Assembly: GCA_029582165.1 (NCBI GenBank)
Contig: CM055872.1
Span: forward strand, 28,554,743-28,618,742
Direction of reading: 5' to 3'
Source: Portulaca oleracea
Lineage: Eukaryota > Streptophyta > Magnoliopsida > Caryophyllales > Portulacaceae
Length of the DNA stretch: 64,000 nucleotides
Shown: one piece after another, positions 10,941 to 23,300 of the stretch
Numbering within the stretch: position 1 is the stretch's first letter
Layout of the letters: each line of letters starts with the position of its first letter
Program-made: the position numbers and the translations under genes
The notes under the pieces: model-generated
Told to the model about the DNA's origin: nothing
The model's database searches: none
Seen by the model: the letters and a program-made list of their open reading frames with translations, nothing else

Positions 10941-11318
10941 CTCTCCCCATTTGCCCCATATCCTCCAGTCTTTGAATTCGGCCAAATTTTGCAATTGCAG
11001 CGATCAAGAGAGGGAGAGAGTCAGATAGACAGAAATTGAGCGGAGATCTTTGTTTGATGACAATTGAGATCCCTCAGGATTTGGAATCACAGATCGAATC
11101 GGATCTTTCTACCCTTCCTTTACCTAAATCTTGAAGGCTGTTGAATTGCACATAGGGGACTGCCTCTAAACTTCGATATAGCGTTGCAAATCGATTGTTG
11201 CCGGATCGATTAACGCTATTAAGATAATTTTATGCAAGATAGACAGTACGGAAAGATTTTGGGTGCTACAATTTGAATTCTTGGTTGGTAGATGTTGGCT
11301 TAGGAGGTTGATTTCGAA
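10670..11318 (+). promoter_or_regulatory. BLI proximal promoter and 5' leader
   Basis: A stretch of about 650 bases free of recognised transposons lies directly before the BLI start codon. A (CT)n tract occupies 10906-10936, a common plant core-promoter/5'-UTR feature. The transcript start is not determinable; it is probably near or after the CT tract. At least two upstream ORFs lie in the presumptive leader (11057-11134, 11232-11276). Confidence 0.5.
11057..11134 (+). CDS. Upstream ORF in BLI leader (25 codons)
   Basis: ATG to TGA, encoding an acidic peptide starting MTIEIPQDLESQ. It lies 185 bases before the BLI start and does not overlap it. Translation is only a possibility; no family is recognised. 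A second, 14-codon uORF follows at 11232-11276. Confidence 0.3.
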   Translation: MTIEIPQDLESQIESDLSTLPLPKS

Positions 11319-11375
11319 ATGGCATCCGCTCAAGTTTTACGTAAGCAAGAGCATTTGGAAGCTGGAAAACGCCGG
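11319..11375 (+). CDS. BLI: BLI coding exon 1
   Basis: 19 codons, MASAQVLRKQEHLEAGKRR, ending at CGG before GTATGC, phase 0. The next acceptor is 4.2 kb away. Confidence 0.9.
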
Positions 11376-14300
11376 GTATGCCGCTCATTTACGATTCATT
11401 GTTTTAACCCTCCTCCATTTTGTGCTTGATTTATGCTTATTCCATTGCATTTACGTCCATCTTTTTATCGTTTGGACGATCTCTTTATGATGATATATGT
11501 GGCCTTCTTTGTGGATATGTGTTTTGTTGTTGGCTTATGGATTTATCCACGAGTCATTCCGATGGCGGCTTTGTAATTATAGCTTGCAAACTTGTTTGAT
11601 GCTCTGGCTAAGCTATGCTTATCACAGAGGTTTTAGCTAAAGGGTTCCTCTCTGGTAATTTCTGCGTTTATCTATGGATATGGACTCTGAGGCCTCCATG
11701 GATTCGCTGGTTGTGCAGCCAGAATATACATTAGCGACTGCTGAAAGTAGACATTGCTACAGTAAATTATTTGCAGCATTTTCCTTTTGATTTGGGGATA
11801 ATGTTTATTTTTGGAATGTAAACTTGAATCTGAATCTGTTGATCATCATAAACCACTTTCTCGAGGTTTTTCTCTGAGAATGTGGATGACACCTAAATGC
11901 TTTTTTTTTTTTTTTGGTTGCGTGGGTGGGTAAAGGGGGGGGGGGGGGAGTGAATGAGGATTGCAAAACAATATGGTTTTAATGCATATCAATGAATGTG
12001 TTTGGAATCACCTGTGGGATTTTAATCTACTTTGTGGGCACGTGCACTGAATCTTGCTAAAGTATCTTAGGTTGAGAGATTTTGTCTATGCCTATCTGCA
12101 TGTGCTCTTTTACGGTGCTTCTATGGGGAGCACTAATACTCTGTGATGCTTGGATTGAGTGCCTCGCCCAGGGCATACCTGAATGTCAAGCCACAAGAAT
12201 GGGAGACACAGTAGACTGGCAGGTAGATTGTAGAAGAAATGATGAATACAGAGATGGGCGAGGTAATGGAGAAGCAGGTCAATACTATGATTACAAGGTA
12301 CACATGTACAATGAAGAAGTAGACAGGTTTCAGGTTTCAATTGTAGTTGTAGTAATGTCACTCCCTAAGCATGGTGACCAAGGGGTCAATATGGACTGAG
12401 GAACAAGTTTGGGATCTGGTTCAAGGAGCTTGACAAACTCAATACCAAACTGCCTTTATGTCCACCCGAGCACTGAGCTGATGAACTTGAGTCTGGTGCG
12501 AATTAAGCTTTAAATCTGACCTTTCTTTTTAAGTATTTTATGGTGCGGTTTCAATAGACTAATAATAAAAATGGATAAAAGTCAGACCACCGCCCAAGTT
12601 AATAAATAATCCATACACCAATTTGTAAAGGCACGGCCACTGGAATTGAATTAAAGGAAAGCCCTGCATTTAACTATCATGATTGATTAAGTAAGTGAGA
12701 TTTGAAAGGTTTTTGTAGCAAGCTTCGACAAACAATTTTCAGTTTTCAATAATTTATCTAAAAATTAAATAGGGTGGCCTTAAATATCCCTAGCCTTTCT
12801 GGCCAACTCTTCATGGGTAGCTTTCTGTCTTGAGTGGAAATGCCTCGGTGATCTGAGGCAATATGATAATTTCAAGGTTTGAGCTGTATAAGGTTTCAGG
12901 ACTTGATCAAAACATAGCTGACTGATCTATCATTGTACAGAAACACAGATAGCTCATGGAGACCCTAGTAATGGGTTTGATAGGAAGGGTGGGAGTGTAA
13001 GACAATGAATCCTATTTTATTCCCATATATGATTTATGTCATTTGGCATTAAAGAAACATAATAATATGTGAAGTTCCAAATTTCAAAATTTTTCATCCA
13101 GTACTAATTTTGGATAGTGGGAACTTTCTCTACTATTCTTTTGAGGTCTCAAAGATTTTGTGTGTAGTTTTCGTATTGGATGTGTTTGCCTTTTGTAGAA
13201 TGCTAGCTTTGCCAACCTTTGATGGTATATTATATATTAATAAATTCAAATAATTGATATTTACATTCCTATGCGATGCAAGGGATGTTTGACTTTCCCT
13301 CATTGCAATAATGATATGTAAAAGTTATAGTAACTTATAGCAATATTTCTTACTTATTCTTTATGAAAAAACTATTAAACAGGCCTTTTTGAAAAAAAGT
13401 AGCTCAATAGTTTCTTGAAAATTGGATTCTGATAGTCCCAACTTTTGACAATTGGACGATAATAATCCTTCCTTTGTTTTTGTACGCCAACAGTCCCAAA
13501 TAAATAAAATTGTATTTTTTGGTACCAAATCTACCTCCATAGTTTTGCTTTGGGGTTTTTTAAATTTTCAGATTTTTCTAATTTTTTTTTCACTCCCGCC
13601 CCTAGGAAGGTCATGAAGTTTAGTGGCTAAAAGATTTTTTTGAGAATCTAAACAATTATTATGATTTTTTTTTTTATGGAATGAAAGTAGGAAAATTGTG
13701 AAGTGGGGAAGTGTTGTGCTAAGTTCGAAGCGAACACAAGTCAAGATTCATGGTATTTAGGGTATACATTCAGTGGTGGCCCAAACAAATACTATTTTAT
13801 TTCTTTTGGGACCGCTAGTGTGCAAAAATAAAGTAGGGAACTAGGGATTATTATTGTCTAGTTGCCAAAAGTTGGGATTATTAGAATCCAATTTCCCATA
13901 TTTCTTAGAAATTGTTTTTATAGGAGAAAAGAAATTATGAGAAGCAAGTTACTTTTTTTTTTATGTAATAGGATTATAATTAACTTATTTATTGTTCAAA
14001 TTGATGATAGGAAATAATAACTATACTAAATATTAATAGTAACAATAGCAATAGCCATAGCACTACCAGGAGCAGGAACACCTTTATAAATTCTTTTTGA
14101 GGGGTATCTCTAGTTCCATGCCCTAATATAGCCAACCAAACACACTAACAGAGGCAACAATTGTGCGAATTCTTGGAGGTTATCTCAAGTTCCATTCCCT
14201 AAAACACCTAACCAAAAACAAAATAAGTGAACTTGATACTTGGATATCAAATTCTATTCCTAAACCTTCAACCAAACTGGCCCTAAAGACAAGAATTCAA

Positions 14301-17300
14301 CATCCTAGTGCTGGATTCAACAAAAAGATTAGCATCTCTTTGCATGATTTGTAATAATTCATAATATTGTATGTTCAATATCATGTAAGGATCTAACAAT
14401 AGGCTAGCAAAACCCTTATTTTAAGGTGAACATTCTTCCTAATACCTGATGTGATTTGTTGGGTTATTTGGAAATAAAGGAGGCTGAGGGTTTCGAGGGA
14501 ATTGAAATCCCTCTTCAGAGACGGAAAGGCAATTTTGTCAAGTCTCTCTTCTTTTGGGTGAATGGGAAGTTTCGCTCTTCCTCCTTTGAGGTGTAAGACT
14601 TTGTGAATAGTTTGTTTTTTGGTTGTATATAACTTTGTACGGTGCTAGCTCAGCATCACTTCTATCATCCTATTATTAATATATAACTTTTTCCTATCAA
14701 AAAAATAAAAATAAAAATTCCTTCCTAATACTAAACTTAATAGATATAATAAAGTAGCATAATAGTAATATTCCTAATTAGAATAGGGAACCTTAATAAT
14801 ATCTTAAAATATATAGTGATTATTATTTCTAAATAAATTAATACACTCTTTTGATAGGAATTTCCAAATAAACTAATACTTAATTCCTTCATTAGTGCTC
14901 CCTATAAAAGTTGTGTAGGAGGTGATCTAGTGGCACCTTCCAGCACGGCTAGCTTGTTATTTCTTGACTCTAGTCACTAGCTCCACCTTCCATTTCCTAG
15001 AAAATCATCACAAATATCCTTTTTGTTTTGTATTGCAATAGCTAGATTATTATATGGTGACCTTTTAAATTTACCAAGATAAAAATTTTGGGTGGGGTTG
15101 GGGTGGGTGGGGGGTGGGGGGGTGGAGGAGTGTTTCATCCTTTGCAAAATGTTAAATATACTCCAGTGAGTCTATTATTATTAGCCGAGCTTCCTCCTGT
15201 CAATGAAACAAAATCAGATTAATGATCTAACCTTGCGCAGCCATTTGGGGAGGTTCGACCCTCATGCCTTAGTTGAATTGGTTGGTTCATCTGGAAATTA
15301 ATGATTACCATTACTGCATTGGTAAAGTAGTAGATGATGGTTCTAGTATGACATTTTATACATGTAATTCAAGCAATAATTGTGCTTTTCATGATTATGA
15401 TTGTGATGGGTTGGAACTACAAATTTGGGTATTTCCAAAAAAATTTGGATTTGGATTTTCATTTGAATGTGAGTCAATGTCAACAACTTTCTTTGTAGTT
15501 TTCTTTTTAGAGTGTTGTTTGACCTGATTAAAGTTCATTTAGTCTGTTATATTGGCTCTCTAATAGTTGCTGGCTATGCAGCTCGAAGAGTTCAGAAAGA
15601 AAAAGGCAGCAGCCAAAAAGGCGGCATCAAACAGTCAGCCTCGTTCTGCTGACTCTACAGTGTATGAGAAAACGGCTTTAGAAAATGGGCAGACACAATG
15701 TATAAGTTCTGCAGGTGCTGCTACTGTTCCAAGAAATGATGCAGATGGCGAATCCTCTGGGTTTCTGGACTGTAATGGCAAATCTCATGGAGTGAGTAAT
15801 GCCAGTGGGTCAGAATCAGAGGCACTGACACAAGATAATGCTCAAAGTCGCAATTTTGGGTCACCTGATTTGCTTCAGATGCAGCCAAAACAAGAGGGAG
15901 TGGATCCTAATAGACTGCTTTTGAAGTCCCAAACAAATACTACTTATCAGCAGGAAGAAGTAAACCAAGTTGGAAGCTTTGGAATTGGTACTAAATCTGA
16001 TATGATAACTACTGTGGGATCCATTGCTCCTCAAGATGATAATAGCACATACTTCCACTCTACCGTCTTTGGGGTTGAAAAACCTTTGTCTGTGAAAGAT
16101 TATACTTCTCATAATGAGTCTGGTGAGTGTGCAAGTGAAGTGAGGACAACTCACCTGCCATTATGACAGCCACTTGTTGTTTGGTTTAATTTGTTTATGT
16201 TATTTTCTTCTTAAAGATTTTTAACTCCATGATGATGCATATGACATGTTATGCTAACTTGCATCATGCTGTTAATTGGCCAGCATATGCTGCAGAGACT
16301 GTTAACCAAAAATCAGCTTTGTTTCTCAAGGATCCTTTAACTTCTGGGTCAGGGGAAAGAAAGCTAAATACTGCTGAGGAAAGCTTGTCGAGCTTTTACA
16401 AGTCCCGGGCAAATGAACCACCATCTTCTGGTTTCGATACTAATGCTATTCAGAATGGTCTCTTGTATTCATCTGCTGGTTTCGATACTAATGCTATTCA
16501 GAATGGTCACTTGTATTCACCTGCTGCTGATACATATCCCAGGAGATCTCGTCCGTCTTTCCTTGATTCTCTTAACATTGAGAAAAATGCCCATGTATCT
16601 GGCAGGCAAGAGAAGCATACAAGTTCTTCGAAGTTTTCCAGCAGCAGTTTTGCGGCAGCATTGGGAATGGAACAACCCTCTACGGCATGTGCTCCTGAGG
16701 AACCTCTTCCGACACCAGCTTCTTCAAATATAACTGGCGGTTTCTTTGGAAGTACATTTGCAAGACAAAATTTGTTTGAGAACAATCTCGAGCATGAGCT
16801 GCAGACTACTTCACAGAGCCATAATGAAGATTTTGCTGCATTAGAGCAGGTATCTAATTTTTAATATTGTGTTCCTTTTCTCTACTATTCCTTTGTAAGG
16901 ATTCTGTCCAACCAAATGAATGGGTTCTTTACCATTTCTCTTGTGCTCTTTTCTTCATGAATAGTTTCTTTCAAAATTATAATTGACTGAATGCTATTCC
17001 TATTCTTGGTAGCTCTCCTGTGAAAAGTGATCACGGTAATCACCAGAGACATATTAAGTCCTGTGATAATGATCCATATAAAGGAATCTGTATCCGCTGT
17101 CTCTACTTTTTGGTCTGGCTTTTGATTACTAACTTGCATGAGATAATCAGATCTTGGAGAATTGAGGGTTTGAAAGATCTTTTATTCATTGTATTTACAT
17201 GCCCCTTCTCCCTGTTGGGATCTGGTAAAAATTATTGAACACTGTTTTGGCTTAGTCTAGGACTTGGGCACTGAATATTCTTCTGTCATGTCACTGCCCC

Positions 17301-20300
17301 CCCAACCCCCTAGCGCCCATGCCCAAAAAAAGAAAAGAAAAAAGAATGAAAATAAGAAATCTAGCTCACCAAATTGGATCAGCTGCTTGTATGTTCCCAC
17401 ATAAAGCCAGCTGTGTCTTGGTTGATTAATTATGCAATGGCAAATGCTTGTAAGATGAAGATTTATGCAAAGTGGAATGGAAACCCTTTTGCTCACTGAG
17501 AAGTTTGAAGAAGCCGCTGCCAATGCGCTCGATCTGATAAAATGGTCAATCAAATAGATAGATGGATGTTACTGTTTTCGAGGGATTTTATTTGTCATAT
17601 GTTTTTTGTGTTGACCTTTTTGATGATTTTCTGCTAAAATGTCAATTCTAGATGCTAATGTGGATCTTATCTCTTAGTTCTGCTGGCTATTTGTCTTGAA
17701 CTGCATGTAGCACATTGCTGTTGCCGGTGGGAAGGAATTCTTCAAAGTAGTCTATTGTGGTTTGTGGTGAAGATTGCCTGAATATATGGTCTTCATAGTT
17801 GGCTGGAACTTGGAACCCATCGTGGCTGTATATATTATTTTCCTTGTATCTTATTCTTCTCATGGCTGCAGCACATTGAAGATTTGACACAAGAGAAGTT
17901 TTCTTTACAACGTGCATTGGAGGCTTCAAAAGCTTTGTCAGAGTCATTAGCTGCTGAAAATTCTTCCTTGACTGAGAGCTACAACCAGCAGGTTAGTATA
18001 GGTTCACTCCCATCTGCTGCAGGCATTCAAATCATCTTTTGTATTTTCGTTTACTCATTTGGTTGCTATCTTGAAAAGCTCGTTTTGAACATTTCTAATT
18101 TGCGTTCCCCTTGAAAGTTTCACATTGTCATCACCTAACGACCTCTATAGTTTATTGTGAATATTATTTTCAGAGGTAGCTATGATTCGCTGCAGTGATT
18201 GCCATTCCCTTTAGCCTCTCTCCTCTCCCAAAAAAACTAAGGGTGGGTTTGGTAGAAGGAAAAACATTTTCCAAATTTTTAGGTGTTTGGGACCAAATAT
18301 TAAAACAATTTCCAAAGAAAATCATTTGCCCCCAAAGGAAGGAAATTGACTTCCCTTCATCAAGAGAGGAAGTTATTCTGCAATTTTTGTTGTTGGATTG
18401 ATTCACCCAAAAAACTTTATATTACGATAGGGACTATTATAGAATGCTTTTTCTTTAAAAAAAATATGAATTTTGAGCTCCAAATGGTTCCATTTTTGCT
18501 GCTAAAAGTAACTGAAGTTTAAGAGAAAAATTGAACTCCCATTGATTGGAACATTATAATACGATTGGGTAGATTAAACAAAAACTCAAATATGAATTAT
18601 AAGTTCCAAATATATCGCTGCTTGTGTCGATATATTTTGCTACTAAAACCAACTGAAACTTAAGAGCAAAATTCAATTTCAATAGTCTGGATCGAAACTT
18701 TACAATTTGATAGTATAGAATGTCTTTTTTAAAAAAGCTTCTGTATGAATTTTTAGCTCCAAATTGTTTCATTAATAACAGATGTCACCACTTTTGTTGA
18801 CTATTTTTGTAGCTAAAACTATTCAGTTGAAATTTGAAAGTAGAATTCAATTTTTAACGGTTTTAATCAAAATTCTATAATATAACAAGATATATGAAAA
18901 AAAGCCAAACATGAATTTTGAGCTCCGCTTTTCGTCATTTTATATCAATATGCCATATATCGTCGCTTTCTTGGAAATGATTTTCTATCCTACCAAACAA
19001 CGGAAAGTTTGATATACAAATTATTTGCCTTGGTTATTTTATGAAAACTCGTTTTCCTTCCAACTAAACACACTCTAAAATAAAATAAAAATGCGGGACT
19101 GTTGATCCGCTTGCATTTCCTGGTCTTTTACCTCATGTGATGTAGCCCAAATGGCTGGTTAACCAATGAAGAAGAGAGATATATTCAGTGTTTCGTAATA
19201 TTTTAGGTGCCTAGTGAGCATTGTTTTCTCATGGTAGAATTTCATCCAGGATAAAGATATCAAACGCAAGCATTGTATTTGTATTGAATGCAGTAATGAG
19301 TGTGAGATGTGAGCAGAAAGTATCCTGCTTATGCAGTTCGTTGCAGTCAAAGCATGTTTTTATGAATTTCAGAGCACTCTCATTGGAGAGGCTCTCAGAT
19401 GAAATTCCTGTCTTGGTGCTATACCCTTTAGAATCATTGAAAATTTGAACATAATAAAGTTTATTCAAGTACTTTATTTCTTCCAAATGGCACAGCGCAC
19501 AATAACAATGACAAGCATACGGTGCACGGTAAGAAGAGTAACCAATCAATGTGGATCCTCTCAAAGTAGTGTTTGAGATCAAAATTGATATTTCATAAAT
19601 TAAGTAGTATGTATTGGGTAAGATCAAAATTGCTTTTTCGAACTTTGTTCTTTTTGGGTGGTTTTTTTTTTCTTTTTTTGGGGGTGGGGGGGGGGGGGTT
19701 TGGGGGTTTGGGGGTTTGCTCTCCTGCGGCCCGCGTCCCCGGCCTTGGGACCTGTATGCTTCATCGAAGGTTAAGAATATGAAAATACCCTTGTAGGCTA
19801 TAAAGTAGGTTTCAATACAACAATAACTAATTCAAGACATGTGCTATAGGAATGTTGTTTGGTGGGGGGGGGGGGGACTAGCATCCAATTTCCTGATGAG
19901 CTGCAATGGGTTTTAATATGCCCTTGCATCAAACTATGCAGGTGGGCATATCCTTGAGCCTGCGCCTATATTTTTCCTAACAGATCATAAATACTTGCAA
20001 CCACAAAGGTGTGGAGATATTGGTCAGCCATATTTGAGCTGTACTGTTGGAAGTAGGCTAACAGGAATTTAGTTCTATCTTTTTGGATTCCTTTATTGTC
20101 TTCTTTTGTTCTGGGCAGAACCAGAACCCTTCAGAGTTTGTTTGGTTGTGACTCGAGGGGTGTAAATGAGCTGAGCCAAACCCTATAAGCCAAACATTTG
20201 CAGCGTAGGGCCAAGCTTCTTTTTGGTACACCTGACCTGAAAACTTCGAGTACTCGACCTAGTTAGGGCCGGGTTTGGGTCAGGGGTGCGTTGACCCAAC

Positions 20301-23300
20301 CCGGCGTGATGACACGATAAATAAACACATAATATTATTTTTCATTAAAAAAATTAGGAAAATTGGATTCTTAATAATCCCTATTTCAACTTTTGTATGC
20401 CAATAGTCCCTACTTTTATTTTTGTATTCTAGTGGTCTTGAAAAATGGAAAATTGTCTTCTAGTGGGACACCATGGAGTTGAGGAGCTAAATACCGTGGA
20501 TTTTGACTTGCGTTGGCTCCAAAACTTAACACAACACTTCCCCACGATTTTTAGTGAATTTACAATGTTTGTCCCAATTTTTTTTGATTTTTTTCCCCTA
20601 ATTTTTATGATTTTTCCTCTTTTTTCCTTTAAAAAAATCATAATAATTGGTAGGATTCTCAAAAAAATAATTTAAAAATTCTTTTAGTAACTACACTTCA
20701 TAACCTTTGTGGGAGCAGGAATGGGAAAAAAAAACTAGAAAAATAGGGAGGTAGTTATTTGTTTATGGAAATTAGAGAGGTAGACTTGGTATCACTGAAA
20801 ATATAATCTTGATTTTTATAGGACCACCAAAATATATAAGAAAAAAGTAGGGACCACCCGAATCCAATAATCCAAAAAATTAAGTGGAATGTTTGGTGTT
20901 TGTATAACTTAGATACTTGATGTTATGTTCTTTTTTTTTGTTTTAAATTTGGAATTTAGAATTTTATTACTCAATATGCGTTCTAAAAATTTTAAAATTT
21001 TAGGATTTTTTTTTCAATTAAAATGGACAAAATGATAATATTGAATTTCAGATTTTAGGGTCGGCTGACCCAATAACCCGACCTGCGTCCTGTAGGATCA
21101 GGGTCTGGAACCCTGACCCGAAGTCTGGGTTGGGTCAGGACTGGGTCGAGGGTCATGTGGTTTCCGATCCGACTGACATGACATGACCTGACCTGAACTT
21201 TAAACAGGTCTACATGCACCTAACCGAGCCGAGCCCCTTTCCAAGAGCTCGGCTCGATAGACATCTGATCTGAGATTTTGTCCAATCGAGCTCAGGAGGT
21301 CTGACAGAGTTGAGCGCAAATTTGCCGGGCCAGCTCGGCCCTTTTACATCCTAATTGTGACCTCTAGTGAGGTTGGCGTAACACTGAATAGCTTGCATAT
21401 TGGTTCTGTTAGTTGCACTTCTACTTATTCCTTAGCACCTTCCATTGAATTGAAATGAAAAGATTGATATGAATTCGTCAACTTTAGTAGTTGTTTGACA
21501 TGGATCCTTGGATCAATTGAAGTTCGTGTGGGTGAGGTCGCTGTTAATTGTTCTTGGTTGCTGTATTGCAAGAGGCTGATTTTTTTTCCTCCCTTCTTTT
21601 TAGAGGAAATGTTGTCCTTTGTTATTTTTTTTTCTCTCCTTTTCTTCTCCTTTGTTATTTTTTTTAATAGTAGTTCGGAATGTGCAGCCTATTTGATTCT
21701 CTTGATTTATTGTCTATGTCCAGGCAAGCATTGTGACCCAGTTAAAGGCTGAGATTGAGAGAATGCAGGGGGAGATCAAGGCCAGGCTGGTTAGTGCAAC
21801 CCTTTTGTTTTTTGCTTGTAATGACGGTTCTATTTGTTGTGTTTAAATGGATATATCAATACTTTTGTGGCCAATTAGGAACTTGAGTTATTTGAGTTCC
21901 AACTTCGGCATGTAATTGAGTTTGTCAAAATGAAGTATTTGCAAGAAATGAAATGTTTGTACTTGTTTAAGCCAATATATCTGCTGTTTTTAATCCTGTC
22001 CTCTTGGTGCAGTAGGTTGAGCTTGAGGCTACCAAGGCTGAGTATATGAATGCACAACTCGAGTGTAATGCTGCTGATGAGCGTGCAAAGCTCTTGGCAT
22101 CTGAGGTTATTGGTTTGGAAGAGAAGGTGATCTTGTTTGACTGTAATCTGCATTTTGTTATCACACACATCCATGTGTGTCACTTCTCCAGATTGTGAGG
22201 GAAAAAAGAAACCAGAATGAATGAGTTTGTCAGTGCTGTGGACTTGCAGTTGAACTTTGCATAGAATAAAACCTTAAGAACCTGCAGTGAACGGCTAGAA
22301 AAAGGAATTATTTTCTTCTCGTGTTTTCTCCTTCAAATTCTTTATTAGAACAGTAGGGGATGTTATTGAGAGCAAACAAGGAACATATTGTTTAGGGTTC
22401 CAACTGAGAACAGATAAGAAGTCTAGTATGCTAACCTATACCGACAGTGGCTCATAAATACAGTCATGTAACTCTAACAATGAAATCTGGACGTTAGTGA
22501 AACCTGGAGATGCATCTATACTTATTAGAATATCTACATGCATTAGCTGTCTGAGGTTATAGGAATCTGGTCTGGAAGGGAAGGGAAAATCACAACGCAC
22601 TGGTGACACCTGGTCTTTCTCTTCTATTATAGTATTTGCTAGATTACATTTAATGAGGTGTAGACAGATGTGTCATTCCACTATTTCTTCCTCTAGAAGT
22701 TCTCATTCGCATCAATCATGGATATTGTAGTAGTATTAATTTTTGCTGCATAGTCTTGTTCTGTATTGTATTAATGGTTTCTTCTTATTCTAATTTGTAG
22801 GCTCTTAGGTTAAGATCCAATGAGCTTAAATTGGAGAGAGAATTGGAAAATGCAATTGGTGAAATTACTTCCTACAAGTATTCCTTTCTATAACTTCTAC
22901 TTGCTATGGAAGTCTCGAGTTTTTGGTCCTTGTGCTTATGAATGATTATGCTTTATATGTGATGAATGCAAGCTCACAGAGATCAGAGTATTGAACTTAC
23001 AATACACCACACAGAAACACTCACACTGGTGATGACTTCGAACAAAGCTAATTGAATGCAATTAGCTGGAATAGATGACAACTCAACAAGGAATTAAAAG
23101 GATAGACTTGTATTTACTCTGATAGAGGCACACCACAGAATAAACACAAGGGCAAGGACTTAGTTACCTCAGCAGATACAGGCACACCACCACTGAAGCA
23201 AGTAAGCTCTACACACACCACCAGGGTTGCCAATTCCTGATCTTCAAGTAGATTCAACCCAAATGAGAGTTTGCTGACACTCACAAACGAGAGGGTCAAC

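Larger units (their letters stand above)
11376..15581 (+). other. BLI intron 1 (4.2 kb)
   Basis: Holds a poly-G run (11937-11948), unrecognised single-copy-like sequence to about 13400, a family A foldback (13417-13896), a truncated L1 (14446-14719), and a G-rich quadruplex-type run (15090-15127). An ORF at 12082-12399 has no recognisable domain and I do not call it. Confidence 0.85.

Noticed and set aside
12082..12399. 105-codon ORF in BLI intron 1
   Set aside because: No recognisable domain, lies wholly inside an intron, and the antisense frame is open too.
19679..19716. Interstitial telomere repeat
   Set aside because: Units are TTTGGGGG and irregular, not the plant TTTAGGG.
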